The translations under genes and the position numbers were made by a program. 64,000 nucleotides of DNA from a virus, in the IMG/VR virus record IMGVR_UViG_3300027287_000002, positions 1-64,000 of that record. One strand, written 5' to 3'. The notes below the pieces were generated by a model. The model did no database searches. It was not told the DNA's origin and saw nothing but the letters and a program-made list of their open reading frames with translations. Below are positions 1 to 8,123 of this stretch, piece after piece (the first letter of the stretch is position 1; each line of letters begins with the position of its first letter).

Positions 1-2
1 CT

Positions 3-185
3 ATTCAATTCATCAATGATGAAATGATCATGGTAAATCATAAGTACATGGTGATTGGCAAACAAGATTTGTTTCATACACCTTTAACAATCATCCAAAT
101 CAATAGAGATGGTTCAACAGAACAAAAGTTTTGCAGTTCAAGACCACATCACTTATGTTTTATGATCGAACTTATGTTTAAGTGA
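3..185 (+). CDS. 3' end of an unidentified CDS, cut by the window edge
   Basis: Reading frame 3 is open from the first base of the window to a TGA at 183-185 and encodes about 60 residues ending IELMFK. Only the C-terminal part is visible, so no family can be assigned. It has the Lys/Ile/His-rich composition of the other small proteins here. Its last codons run into the promoter that serves the next gene, so the two genes are probably separate transcription units. Confidence 0.6.
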   Translation: MQFINDEMIMVNHKYMVIGKQDLFHTPLTIIQINRDGSTEQKFCSSRPHHLCFMIELMFK

Positions 186-217
186 ACTTGCAATAATAAA
201 CAAAGATAAAGTGTTTT
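185..217 (+). promoter_or_regulatory. Class A promoter
   Basis: AACTTGCAAT (TTGCAA 188-193) is followed by GTGTTT at 211-216, a 23-nt start-to-start distance. The same two boxes recur about 20 times in the window at 22-23 nt. The start codon of the next gene lies 37 nt past GTGTTT. Confidence 0.7.
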
Positions 218-247
218 ATTTATGTAATCAAAAAAAGGAAAAACAAA

Positions 248-535
248 ATGATTTACATAAATGATACCTATGCAGATACTTTAATCACTAAACTTTCAAA
301 TGACTTGAAAGTTGCATCTGTTGAAATTGATTTTTTCACTTGTCATCTCAAATTTGATAGTCATATTTTGACAATCAGATTTAATGAAAACACAGATGCA
401 AGTGGTTGTAGTCAAAGATCAGAATTTTATCTTGATCACAAATTTTTAATCAATGGCATTAAAAATCCCTGTGATTTACAAGATGCAATGAATGATTCTT
501 ATGAGTGTCTTAAAGAAGTAAGATTTAGTCTTTAA
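248..535 (+). CDS. Small early-type protein of unknown function (95 aa)
   Basis: The ATG is preceded by AAAAAAGGAAAAACAAA, a good ribosome site, and by a class A promoter. The protein is small, acidic and predicted mixed alpha/beta, with no recognisable motif. Its length and pattern (helical start, central strands, short helical end) resemble the 93-98-aa proteins at 43.9-44.5 kb, which have the same promoter type, so it may belong to the same loose family. The 3' end overlaps by 11 bp a convergent small membrane-protein gene. Function unknown. Confidence 0.75.
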   Translation: MIYINDTYADTLITKLSNDLKVASVEIDFFTCHLKFDSHILTIRFNENTDASGCSQRSEFYLDHKFLINGIKNPCDLQDAMNDSYECLKEVRFSL

Positions 536-671
536 AGAAAGCAATATAACAAGTTGCATAAAGACTAATTGTTGCTAAGGGATAATTTAGCAATAACCAG
601 CCTGTTGCATAAAGAAAAATACTGCAAGCTGATAATAGGAAAAGAAAAAAGAGAAGTCGTTCAGAAAACAT
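525..671 (-). CDS. Small two-span membrane protein (48 aa)
   Basis: I chose the ATG at 671 because AATAGGTAGAAAA, at the end of the upstream gene, provides a ribosome site. An extended start at 710 would overlap that gene. The 48 residues contain two hydrophobic segments (LLFFLFLLSACSIFLYATGW and an LATISLYATCYIAFF stretch) separated by LLLNYP, which suggests a membrane hairpin. It directly follows the MazG-like gene and is probably co-transcribed with it. Function unknown; very short membrane proteins in phages include superinfection-exclusion and lysis proteins, but nothing here decides that. Confidence 0.5.
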   Translation of the reverse strand: MFSERLLFFLFLLSACSIFLYATGWLLLNYPLATISLYATCYIAFFKD

Positions 672-675
672 TTTT

Positions 676-999
676 CTACCTATTATCACCACTGCCTTGA
701 ATAACACCACGATTTAAACGATCTAGTAGCTTATTCATGTTATATGTAGCAATATCTTCAAGATTAATTCCAAGTTCATCTGCAAGTCTTGCTACATACC
801 ATAACACATCACCAATTTCTGCTTTCATATCTGCTTTGAAAGCATCATCCACAGGTCTGTTATCTCTAATAACTTTTTTAACTTTATTTGCGATTTCACC
901 TGCTTCACCTACTAAACCTAAAGTGCAGTAGTTCATCCCTTGTTCTTTTGGATACTTTGCAGTCAATGCTGTCTGTTGTTGGTATTCATTAAAGTTCAT
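676..999 (-). CDS. MazG-like nucleotide pyrophosphohydrolase
   Basis: The 107-residue protein carries the all-alpha NTP-pyrophosphohydrolase signature: GLVGEAGEIANKVKK supplies the ExxE metal-binding helix, and KAEIGDVLWYVARLADELG supplies the partner ExxD helix. Enzymes of this group hydrolyse (d)NTPs to monophosphates and pyrophosphate. Phages use them to adjust nucleotide pools or host alarmones. The ATG at 999 fits TGGAGTTTTTTAAG better than the ATG five codons upstream. The length matches single-domain phage MazG-like proteins. It precedes a small membrane-protein gene on the same strand. The exact substrate cannot be read from the sequence. Confidence 0.85.
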   Translation of the reverse strand: MNFNEYQQQTALTAKYPKEQGMNYCTLGLVGEAGEIANKVKKVIRDNRPVDDAFKADMKAEIGDVLWYVARLADELGINLEDIATYNMNKLLDRLNRGVIQGSGDNR

Positions 1000-1083
1000 C
1001 TTAAAAAACTCCATTTGTGAAAAAAACTTCGTAAACTTAATACAAGAAACTTATAAGATTCTTGCAACTGAAAGGCAAAAAAA

Positions 1084-1404
1084 ATGCAAAATGTTTTAAA
1101 TCTCTTACAAGACAATAACTTTGACTTCTTTGTAGATGATGAAAAAATCTACTCAAATACACATAGATCATTACTTGAAGATAGTTTTTCTTTTGAAATT
1201 CAAATCCTTGATGATGATGAACTGTCTGTAACAAAAACACATCACTTAAAACATGATGATAATCTTTACTTCGGATATTCACTTTGTCATATCGATACAA
1301 AAATTATTCCTGTTAGTGATCTGATCGCATACTTAAATGTTCTACAATTTGAAAATGATGAATACTATGTAGATGAGTTTAATTTTCATCTTACTTACCG
1401 ATGA
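1084..1404 (+). CDS. Small acidic protein of unknown function (106 aa)
   Basis: The start ATG follows AACTGAAAGGCAAAAAAA, a usable ribosome site. The protein is Asp/Glu-rich (a DDDE run, an NDEYYVDE run near the end) and predicted mixed alpha/beta. No family is recognised. The intergenic region just upstream contains CTTATAAG, a palindromic core also seen before the HTH-array genes, and a lone TTGCAA at 1061. The last 14 bp overlap the convergent ClpP-like gene. Confidence 0.65.
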   Translation: MQNVLNLLQDNNFDFFVDDEKIYSNTHRSLLEDSFSFEIQILDDDELSVTKTHHLKHDDNLYFGYSLCHIDTKIIPVSDLIAYLNVLQFENDEYYVDEFNFHLTYR

Positions 1405-2005
1405 TTTTATCCACCAATCCATTCTTTAAGCAATCTTCACTAGATAACCAAATATCTCTTTTCAAAATCTTCTTAATATCTTTCTTTTTCATCTTTGAAT
1501 ATTTCACATAAAAATCCGTCAATAATCCCATGAGTGTTTGTAGATTTTGTGTTTCATCTTTAATCTGTTCAAAACTACCTGTACTCCAACCACTGACTTG
1601 ATGAATAAGCATAAAAGACAAATCTGTAATATATCTCTTTTTACCTGCCATACTTAATAAAGTTCCTGCACTTGCAACACCACCTTCTACATAGGTATAT
1701 ACAGGTACTTTGCAATTGCTAATCGCAGATGCACCTGCTAAACCACTATAGACATCACCACCATAGGAATGGATATGTAAATGCACAGGTGGTGGTTGAT
1801 CTAAATCATATTCAATTTGAATTTCCCTGCTTAGTAAAGATGCAGATTGCAAACTTATATTTAAATCTTGAATGCTTTTCTGATCTACATTGCTGTAATA
1901 ATAGATATGCAGGTGTTTATGACTTACAGGACTTTGGTTTGTTTCACTATTAGTAGCATAAGATACAAAAACACGATCTTTAGATTTCTTGTTTTCAAAA
2001 TTCAT
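1391..2005 (-). CDS. clpP: ClpP-like serine protease
   Basis: The 204-residue protein shows the ClpP fold markers in order: the oxyanion-loop motif HSYGGDVYSGLA (80-90), the nucleophile in GGVASAGT (Ser112), the active-site histidine in FMLIHQVSG (His135), and a C-terminal WLSSEDCLKNGLVDKI segment typical of the acid/handle region. An N-terminal extension of about 30 residues precedes the core. Start 2005 is preferred because AAGGATATAAGCG precedes it. Phage ClpP-like enzymes often act as prohead maturation proteases; a regulatory protease is the alternative. No capsid gene is in view to decide. Confidence 0.88.
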   Translation of the reverse strand: MNFENKKSKDRVFVSYATNSETNQSPVSHKHLHIYYYSNVDQKSIQDLNISLQSASLLSREIQIEYDLDQPPPVHLHIHSYGGDVYSGLAGASAISNCKVPVYTYVEGGVASAGTLLSMAGKKRYITDLSFMLIHQVSGWSTGSFEQIKDETQNLQTLMGLLTDFYVKYSKMKKKDIKKILKRDIWLSSEDCLKNGLVDKIIGK

Positions 2006-2039
2006 TCGCTTATATCCTTTATAAGTTAAAGTCTTTTCA

Positions 2040-2342
2040 CTATACAAGACAATCCATTAAAGACAGATATGTTTTATTTTCACAGATGAAATGAAAAGAT
2101 TCTACTGCATACTCAAGATATGCAGGGTCAATTTGAAAATCTTCAATTCTAATAACTTTAATCACATCACAGATAACAGGTGGTCTAGCTTTAATAACAA
2201 TAGTGATCTTTTTAGAGGATTGCTTTTCCATATAGCTTGCCATAATGTCTATGCACACATCTTTGACGGATATGTAAAATGTAGATTTAGGATTTAAGAT
2301 GTCATTAATTTGTGTTTGGATATATAAATCTTGTATATTCAT
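2040..2342 (-). CDS. Unknown small protein upstream of the ClpP-like gene (100 aa)
   Basis: The start at 2342 is supported by CGAGGCTCTCAA. The protein has a strand-rich centre (KKITIVIKARPPVICDVIKV) and no recognised domain. It lies 34 bp before the ClpP-like gene on the same strand and is probably in one transcript with it. It diverges from the first methylase gene with only 32 bp between the two starts, so any promoters must overlap. Confidence 0.65.
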   Translation of the reverse strand: MNIQDLYIQTQINDILNPKSTFYISVKDVCIDIMASYMEKQSSKKITIVIKARPPVICDVIKVIRIEDFQIDPAYLEYAVESFHFICENKTYLSLMDCLV

Positions 2343-2374
2343 TTGAGAGCCTCGAAGTGATTTTGGAAGATACA

Positions 2375-3139
2375 ATGATATTAAAACCTTTTTTTAGTTA
2401 TTTTGGTAGCAAATATAGAATTTCTAAACATTATCCATCACCAAATAAAGATATTCTTATAGAACCTTTTGCAGGTAGTGCTTGCTACTCATTGCATTAT
2501 CCAGAAAAGAAAGTAAAACTATTTGATAAATATGATGTCATTTGTTCAATTTGGGAATATCTAATAAAAGTATCGGAATCTGAAATCTTATCTTTACCTA
2601 TTTTGAATGAAGATGACCATATAGATGATTTTAACATATCACAAGAGGCTAAAAATTTAATAGGTTTTTGGTTAGCTATTGGACACACAGTACCATCAAA
2701 AAAACTAGCAGGTTTTTCTCTAGTCCATTCTAAAGAAGGCAAATTATTATATAAAGATGGATATGAAAGAAAAACAATGCCACATAAATCTTGGACGGAA
2801 ACACAAAAACAAATTATCTCAAGTCAATTACAATATATAAGACATTGGAAGATTGAGCAAAAAAGTTATGAACAAGTAGAAAATGAAGATGCTTGTTGGT
2901 TTGTTGATCCACCATATCAACAAGCAGGTATTCTTTACCGAGAAAACTCAAAAGGTATTGATTTTAATCATTTGGGAAATTGGTGTAAAGAAAGACAAGG
3001 TGAACTTATTGTTTGTGAAAACAGTGGTGCAAATTGGCTACCTTTTAAAGATTTTAGATCTTTAAGAAGTACTATCGGCAAAGCTACTTATGAAGCTATT
3101 TATACTCAAGGCTTTCAAGAACAAATTACTTTATTTTAG
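2375..3139 (+). CDS. DNA adenine N6-methyltransferase, Dam/D12 class (copy 1)
   Basis: D12-class methylases transfer a methyl group from S-adenosylmethionine to adenine N6. The 254-residue protein shows the class order: N-terminal KPFFSYFGSKYRIS (motif X), IEPFAGSACYSLHY (motif I, AdoMet binding), and WFVDPPYQQAG (motif IV, DPPY). It ends QEQITLF, as does the next gene. Start 2375 has TTTTGGAAGATACA before it and begins at the conserved motif X, like the paralog. It is about 9 bp from its tandem paralog, which it matches closely throughout. Recognition sequence unknown. Confidence 0.93.
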   Translation: MILKPFFSYFGSKYRISKHYPSPNKDILIEPFAGSACYSLHYPEKKVKLFDKYDVICSIWEYLIKVSESEILSLPILNEDDHIDDFNISQEAKNLIGFWLAIGHTVPSKKLAGFSLVHSKEGKLLYKDGYERKTMPHKSWTETQKQIISSQLQYIRHWKIEQKSYEQVENEDACWFVDPPYQQAGILYRENSKGIDFNHLGNWCKERQGELIVCENSGANWLPFKDFRSLRSTIGKATYEAIYTQGFQEQITLF

Positions 3140-3148
3140 GTATTAATC

Positions 3149-3925
3149 ATGAGTAAAAAACCACTAAAACCTTTTTTTAGCTACTTTGGTAGTAAATATA
3201 ACTTATCAAAGAAATACAATCAACCCAATCAAAATACAATCATTGAACCTTTTGCAGGTAGTGCTTGCTACTCATTGCATTACCATTGGAAAAAGGTAAT
3301 GCTGTTTGATAAATATGATGTTGTTTGTGGAGTATGGGATTATCTTATCCACACAAAGCAATCTGAAATCTTAGCATTACCACTTATTGATTTTGACAAA
3401 ACTCTTGATGACTACAATCTTTGTCAAGAAGCTAAATGGCTTATTGGCTTTTGGCTTCACTTGTCTAATCCAAAGCCCGGAATCAAGCATACAAGTAGAG
3501 CAATCAAAGTAAGCACAGGATTCATAGACAAAAATGGAAAAAAAGAAAAACCTAGAAACTTTTGTAGCTGGACGATTGAGAATAAGAACAAAATCGCTAG
3601 TCAAGTTGAACACATTAGGCATTGGGAAATCAAGCAAGATAGCTATGAAAACATAAATAATGAACAAGCAACTTGGTTTATTGACCCACCTTATCAAATC
3701 GCAGGCAAAGGCTACAAGGAATCAAGCAAAAACATTGATTTTGATCATCTTGCCAATTGGTGTCAGAATCGACAAGGTGAGGTTGTTGTTTGTGAGAATC
3801 AAGGTGCTGATTGGTTACCTTTTGAACCTTTCTCATCTTTACGAAATGCAAGAAGGAGACAAACACAAGAAGTAGTTTACTATCAAGGCTTTGAAAACCA
3901 ATCAGAGCAAATTACTTTATTTTAA
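3149..3925 (+). CDS. DNA adenine N6-methyltransferase, Dam/D12 class (copy 2)
   Basis: This tandem paralog of the preceding gene has KPFFSYFGSKYNLS, IEPFAGSACYSLHY and WFIDPPYQIAG as motifs X, I and IV. The framework is strongly conserved, whereas the central target-recognition section (about residues 105-150) differs clearly from copy 1. The pair may therefore methylate different sites, or one copy may have drifted after duplication. The ATG follows TAGGTATTAATC, and spacing suggests co-transcription with copy 1. The 3' end overlaps by 9 bp the convergent next gene. Confidence 0.93.
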   Translation: MSKKPLKPFFSYFGSKYNLSKKYNQPNQNTIIEPFAGSACYSLHYHWKKVMLFDKYDVVCGVWDYLIHTKQSEILALPLIDFDKTLDDYNLCQEAKWLIGFWLHLSNPKPGIKHTSRAIKVSTGFIDKNGKKEKPRNFCSWTIENKNKIASQVEHIRHWEIKQDSYENINNEQATWFIDPPYQIAGKGYKESSKNIDFDHLANWCQNRQGEVVVCENQGADWLPFEPFSSLRNARRRQTQEVVYYQGFENQSEQITLF

Positions 3926-4162
3926 AATTCTTAAAATAAAGTATCCTTGACCTGTTGATACTTTTACTTCTGTTTTCTTTCCTGATTTTAAAATGTCTAA
4001 GGCTTCAATAACTTCTTCATCTTCTTCATTCACATCATAAAAAGATTTTAAAGTGTCTGTTGCTTCTACTTTACCTGTTTTAGCATCGCTCATTTCAATC
4101 ATAGTGTTATTGTTGATCTTTAAAGATGCAAGTCTAATTTTCAATGCTCTAAGGTTTGTCAT
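3917..4162 (-). CDS. Small protein with basic amphipathic N-terminus, possible virion protein (81 aa)
   Basis: AAGGATAAGAAAA precedes the ATG. The N-terminus, MTNLRALKIRLASLKINNN, is a basic leucine-spaced helix like those starting the proteins at 4881, 7641 and 60610 (xxRLxxLKK pattern). The rest is acidic (VNEEDEEVIEALDIL) with a strand-like end. The shared leader hints at a common fate such as packaging or proteolytic trimming, but this is inference. Function unknown. Confidence 0.65.
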   Translation of the reverse strand: MTNLRALKIRLASLKINNNTMIEMSDAKTGKVEATDTLKSFYDVNEEDEEVIEALDILKSGKKTEVKVSTGQGYFILRILK

Positions 4163-4229
4163 TTTTCTTATCCTTAATATTGATTAAATGTTATCACAAT
4201 TTGTGTGTCATTAAAAAGGATTTTAATAA

Positions 4230-4823
4230 ATGAAATATAACAATCCAAGAGATTATGTAGATTATATCACAGGACATTTCTTAAACAGTCTTGATTACAA
4301 TGTAGAACGAATAGAATCACTTATTGAGAAACAAAGTGAGAAATGGCTACATTGGAATCAGAATGTAGTAGGCAGTAAAGATCCTGTTGTATTACCTGAA
4401 GAGCAATATCAAGTGATGAAAGGTTTCTTTAATAAGGTAGGCAGAGAGCTTGCACGATTAGATAAAATGATGAGTACAACCTTAAAGCTACTTTTAGAGA
4501 TTGATATTGAAGAATACACAGAAGATTTAATTTTAGTAAAGACAGCACGGATTAAGAAAGCATTTCAAGAGAATGGCTGGCATTATGGTCGTACCTTATG
4601 GACGAATTTAAAGGCTTTGCTAGATTTATTAAAATTGCATTTGGCAAAGCTAAGGTCTAAATATAATGAGATTATAGATGATGCAGTAGATAAGAGTTTA
4701 GTTTTAGAATGGCAACTTGCATTAAAAACACATTGTCAATCTATGCAAGGCTTGATTAAGAATGTTTTATTTACATTAGATAGTAGATTAGAAGAAGTCA
4801 TCAAAGAGTTTAAAGATTTTTAA
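4230..4823 (+). CDS. Helical protein of unknown function (197 aa)
   Basis: The ATG follows AAAAAGGATTTTAATAA. The protein appears almost wholly alpha-helical, with heptad-like leucines in the middle (LKALLDLLKLHLAKL) and several aromatic residues near the start (WLHWNQN). There is no signal peptide or membrane span. No family recognised. The class B promoter-like sequence for the next gene begins in its stop codon. Confidence 0.7.
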   Translation: MKYNNPRDYVDYITGHFLNSLDYNVERIESLIEKQSEKWLHWNQNVVGSKDPVVLPEEQYQVMKGFFNKVGRELARLDKMMSTTLKLLLEIDIEEYTEDLILVKTARIKKAFQENGWHYGRTLWTNLKALLDLLKLHLAKLRSKYNEIIDDAVDKSLVLEWQLALKTHCQSMQGLIKNVLFTLDSRLEEVIKEFKDF

Positions 4824-4838
4824 TATTTTATTTATATC
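4821..4838 (+). promoter_or_regulatory. Class B (late-type) promoter
   Basis: TAATATTTTATTTATATC precedes the next start by about 45 nt. A 17-nt identical copy occurs at 22501-22517 before another gene of the same kind, and close variants occur before 7069, 7641, 15146 and 38039 on the minus strand. Confidence 0.5.
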
Positions 4839-4880
4839 TACTTTCTTTAATATTAATCTCTTAAAAGAAGGATAAACATT

Positions 4881-5261
4881 ATGTTTAATCATTTAGAAAG
4901 TCGTTTAAATCGTCTTCGTAAGGCATCTCACCTTGATGCTCAAATCTCTAAATTCTCATCTGTGCAAAAACCCGGGACTGAAAAGCAATTCGCTGAGTGG
5001 TGTGTCTATGTTTTTGAGGCTGTTGGAAAGTGTAAAATCGAAGATTTTAAAATGGTGGGTGACGATGCTTTTACTTTTGAAGGTACAGATAAAAAAGGAT
5101 TAGTCTTTAATGCAGGATTAGTTTATCATGGTCTTACTTTTGAATGGACTGTTAATGTAGGTAAGAGTAGTTATTCCGATAAACAAACTTTAAAAAGTCT
5201 TTTTAGTATGGCTCAAATCCCAATGGAAATGGTTCGTCCAATTCAAATGGGGAAATTTTAG
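4881..5261 (+). CDS. Possible virion protein with basic N-terminal leader (126 aa)
   Basis: The gene has a class B promoter and an AGAAGGATAAACATT ribosome site. The N-terminus MFNHLESRLNRLRKASHLD repeats the basic amphipathic pattern seen in MLSRLKNRLANLKKA at 7641. The remainder looks like a compact alpha/beta domain (GLVFNAGLVYHGLTFEWTVN). No family recognised. Association with the late-type promoter and the leader suggests a structural or packaged protein; this is inference. Confidence 0.7.
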   Translation: MFNHLESRLNRLRKASHLDAQISKFSSVQKPGTEKQFAEWCVYVFEAVGKCKIEDFKMVGDDAFTFEGTDKKGLVFNAGLVYHGLTFEWTVNVGKSSYSDKQTLKSLFSMAQIPMEMVRPIQMGKF

Positions 5262-5280
5262 ACAATCTCTTTTCCAATAT

Positions 5281-6513
5281 TTAAAATACTCTTTTAAATA
5301 TACCTTCTACATCTATATGCTGTTCTACATCATTTAGACCTAAGACATCTGATAACTTTCTATTTTCTTTATATGCCTCAAAACTTGCTGATTGCACAAG
5401 CTGATAAGCATAATCTCTTGAATATCCTTGATCTACATATCTTGTTAAGATCGTCTGTGATAAATATAAATCATTCGCCTCTTCTATATTTGCCAGCATC
5501 CTAGCTTTATCTACTTCAAGATTTAAAACCATCTCATTCAATCTCTTTAAAGCATAATCACATAAGCCTGTTGCATCTTCACTTATTACTCTTTCTACAC
5601 TAGAATGAGATATATCTCTTTCATGCCATAGAACTACATTCTCAAGAGCAGGTATGGTATATCCTCTTAATAGTCTTGCAATACCTGTTAGGTTTTCTGC
5701 ACTAATAGGATTTCTTTTATGTGGCATTGCACTAGATCCTTTTTGACCTTTGCTAAATCCTTCAAACACTTCACCAACAGATGATTGATGTAAATTTCTT
5801 ATCATCACTGCTATTCGTTCAATAGATGATCCTATTAAACCAATGATACTAAAAAACAAACCATGTCTATCTCTTGGAATGATTTGTGTAGATATAGGCT
5901 CAACCTTTAAACCTAATTTATCTGCTACGATCTGTTCAACTTCCATAGGTACAATACTATAATTGCCTACGGGTCCTGATATTTGCATATATGAGATTTC
6001 ATCTATTGCTTGTAAAAGTCTTTCTTTATTTCTTAACCATTCAGAATAGAAACTTAAAAGCACAAGACCAAAAGTAGTTTTCTCTGCATACATACCATGA
6101 GATCGTCCCATCATATAAGTGTATTTATGGTCAATCGCTTTCTGTTTAAGAGTTTCTAATAAAGCATCAATACGATTGACTAATTGATTGCCTGCCATTT
6201 TTAATTGTAAAGCAAAAGCTGTATCTAAAACATCACTGCTCGTCAATCCTCTATGGATATGTTTTTTAATGTTATCTGTTTTAGATACAGATGCAAGGAA
6301 AGCTAGAACTTCATGCTTTAAAGTTTTTTCATGTTCTTTAATAGCATTAGGATCAATATGGATTTGTTCTAGTTCGGTAGAAACACCTTTGGGAATAATG
6401 CCTAGATGTTCGTATGCTTTACAGACTTCAATTTCAATTAAAAGGAAAAGATTAAATTTATCTGTTTCATTCCAAATGGAAAGCATTTCATTAGTTTGGT
6501 ATCTTGTGATCAT
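5281..6513 (-). CDS. purB: Adenylosuccinate lyase
   Basis: PurB cleaves adenylosuccinate to AMP plus fumarate and SAICAR to AICAR in purine synthesis. The 410-residue protein carries the fumarase/aspartase-superfamily signature GSSAMPHKRNPISAENL with its catalytic serine loop, RSHGMYAEKTTFG with the catalytic histidine region, and LTSSDVLDTAFALQL. It is slightly shorter than typical bacterial PurB (about 430). AAGGAGATTCTTAT precedes the ATG. PurB is rare in phages. With a MazG-like enzyme and ThyX in the same window it points to active management of nucleotide pools, possibly of a modified purine if a PurZ-like synthetase exists elsewhere. Confidence 0.93.
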   Translation of the reverse strand: MITRYQTNEMLSIWNETDKFNLFLLIEIEVCKAYEHLGIIPKGVSTELEQIHIDPNAIKEHEKTLKHEVLAFLASVSKTDNIKKHIHRGLTSSDVLDTAFALQLKMAGNQLVNRIDALLETLKQKAIDHKYTYMMGRSHGMYAEKTTFGLVLLSFYSEWLRNKERLLQAIDEISYMQISGPVGNYSIVPMEVEQIVADKLGLKVEPISTQIIPRDRHGLFFSIIGLIGSSIERIAVMIRNLHQSSVGEVFEGFSKGQKGSSAMPHKRNPISAENLTGIARLLRGYTIPALENVVLWHERDISHSSVERVISEDATGLCDYALKRLNEMVLNLEVDKARMLANIEEANDLYLSQTILTRYVDQGYSRDYAYQLVQSASFEAYKENRKLSDVLGLNDVEQHIDVEGIFKRVF

Positions 6514-6544
6514 ATAAGAATCTCCTTATATGATATGATACAAA

Positions 6545-7069
6545 TCAAGATAATCTAATTCGATTAAGTCTTTGTTTAAGTTTGGCATATTTTGACAGTC
6601 TTTCAGGTGCAATTGCACCTGCCATGTCTTTATCATAAATAATACCTGTGCCAAATACTGCATTTTTTCCACCACCATAAGAAATCATCTCTACAAAATC
6701 AGCTGATTGCACAGGACTAGGTAGTAAAGGTATATTCCCAAAAGGTTCTTTTTGAATAAACTTTGTGTACATATATGGATTATATGTAATAGGAATTTTT
6801 TTGCCATGTAATACAGGATTAATTGGTTCATTACTATGATAAGCAACATAATCCACTAATGTACCACGAACACCAGCATGAACATTTTTAGCTTGTTCTT
6901 TAATAACTCTTTGCCTGCCACTTTCACTTACATAGAAAATACAATTTTTAAGCATGACATAATCACAATGTAAAATCACTTTACCTGAAGCAATAGATTT
7001 TACAGACCATGTATGTTTATGTAAATTAAAATAAACTTGTACTTTTTCGCCTATATGTTCTTTTAGCAT
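6545..7069 (-). CDS. Unknown protein with basic C-terminal helix, possible virion protein (174 aa)
   Basis: Start 7069 is chosen because AAAGAGAAGTAAA precedes it and a class B promoter lies at 7102-7121. Starting further upstream would translate the promoter. The protein begins MLKEHIGEKVQVYFN, with beta-rich segments that look like a small barrel, and a glycine-rich stretch (MISYGGGKNAVFGTG). It ends YAKLKQRLNRIRLS, resembling the basic leader found at the N-terminus of neighbouring proteins. No family recognised. Confidence 0.7.
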   Translation of the reverse strand: MLKEHIGEKVQVYFNLHKHTWSVKSIASGKVILHCDYVMLKNCIFYVSESGRQRVIKEQAKNVHAGVRGTLVDYVAYHSNEPINPVLHGKKIPITYNPYMYTKFIQKEPFGNIPLLPSPVQSADFVEMISYGGGKNAVFGTGIIYDKDMAGAIAPERLSKYAKLKQRLNRIRLS

Positions 7070-7101
7070 TTTACTTCTCTTTTCTTTTTTTAAAAATAGA
7101 A

Positions 7102-7121
7102 AAGCTATAAATATAATATTA
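7102..7121 (-). promoter_or_regulatory. Class B (late-type) promoter
   Basis: Read on the minus strand this is TAATATTATATTTATAGC, close to the copies at 4821 and 22501, about 40 nt before the start at 7069. Confidence 0.45.
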
Positions 7122-7149
7122 AAGACCAACTATTAGGATACAAATCAAA

Positions 7150-7641
7150 TTATCTCTTTGGAAAAGCTTCGTGTGGGTTTTCATTATAAAAGGCAATATC
7201 TTTAGCAAAAGACTGATATAGTTCTTTAGCAGATAAACCTACATAATGACCTTCCCTTTTCCAATCCAATGATGTTGCATCATCCTGAAGTCTACTAATC
7301 TCATAATTAGGTTCTGTATTATAATAAATACTCTCACCATCTGACTCTTCTATATATTCATAGTCATCGAAAGCACTAGCAGAAGTTGAATACTTTTTCT
7401 TTGTTACTAGATTATAGATGTGAAATTCGATATCAGCTTTAAGACCATTTGGATAACCACCTGATGTGTATGCTTCTATCTCGAAAGAGATATTTTCTAA
7501 TTTCTTTTCAAAAGAAGATGAATAACCTTCTTTAAATGCTTCTACAATCATTTGTTCAAATTTATCAAAAGATAAATTTGGGATAACATTTGGATTTGCT
7601 TTTTTAAGATTTGCTAATCTATTTTTTAATCTTGATAACAT
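7150..7641 (-). CDS. Possible virion protein with basic N-terminal leader (163 aa)
   Basis: Start 7641 follows AAAGAGAGTAGAAAA and yields the leader MLSRLKNRLANLKKANPN, the clearest example of the basic leader shared with 4881 and 4162. The upstream ATG at 7671 lies within the leader region of the transcript. The body is acidic and aromatic (a YEYIEESDGESIYYN stretch) with a likely beta-sandwich section. A class B promoter lies at 7681-7700. Unknown function; inferred late gene. Confidence 0.72.
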   Translation of the reverse strand: MLSRLKNRLANLKKANPNVIPNLSFDKFEQMIVEAFKEGYSSSFEKKLENISFEIEAYTSGGYPNGLKADIEFHIYNLVTKKKYSTSASAFDDYEYIEESDGESIYYNTEPNYEISRLQDDATSLDWKREGHYVGLSAKELYQSFAKDIAFYNENPHEAFPKR

Positions 7642-7680
7642 TTTTCTACTCTCTTTGTTTAAGAAATTCACAAAAAGAAA

Positions 7681-7700
7681 AATCTATAAATAAGATATTA
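7681..7700 (-). promoter_or_regulatory. Class B (late-type) promoter
   Basis: On the minus strand it reads TAATATCTTATTTATAGATT, matching the copy at 4821-4838 except at a few positions, about 40 nt before the start at 7641. Confidence 0.5.
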
Positions 7701-7703
7701 AAT

Positions 7704-8078
7704 TTAATCTTCTAAAACTTCTTGTCGTTCAAGTCTTTCTATACGATCTACAATCCAAGCATATAGTTTTTCAATATCACCAAGTACTAATTGGTTATCC
7801 CAATTAGTTGGTTGTGGATTCTTGAAATATGAATTACGAGTGACTGTAAAATGTGCTGTGTCAATATCCTGTGGATCAAAACCTAATTCATTTCTTGTTT
7901 CATTTGTGATTGTATAGTGGTGTTGTAGACCATCATTATCAGTAGTATGTAACAATCCACCATAGGTGGTGAGAGATAAATCATATGAAGTGTTATTATG
8001 TGGATTATGTTCTTTTAATTCAACACCTTTGATGTTTTGTTTCACAAAAATATTTCCTAATGCTAAACTTGTAAACAT
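7704..8078 (-). CDS. Unknown beta-rich protein (124 aa)
   Basis: CATAGGAAATAAAT precedes the ATG. The protein is rich in Thr, Asn and aromatic residues and appears mainly beta (DLSLTTYGGLLHTTDNDG, HHYTITNE), ending in a charged helix (YAWIVDRIERLERQEVLED). No family recognised. A sequence related to class B (TAATAATATAAGTGTAAT) precedes it on the minus strand. It sits among likely late genes. Confidence 0.65.
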   Translation of the reverse strand: MFTSLALGNIFVKQNIKGVELKEHNPHNNTSYDLSLTTYGGLLHTTDNDGLQHHYTITNETRNELGFDPQDIDTAHFTVTRNSYFKNPQPTNWDNQLVLGDIEKLYAWIVDRIERLERQEVLED

Positions 8079-8123
8079 ATTTATTTCCTATGTTATAAGT
8101 GGTTTGATATTACACTTATATTA

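Noticed and set aside
737-931. Plus-strand open frame antisense to the MazG-like gene
   Set aside because: It mirrors the conserved pyrophosphohydrolase frame and has no start signal.
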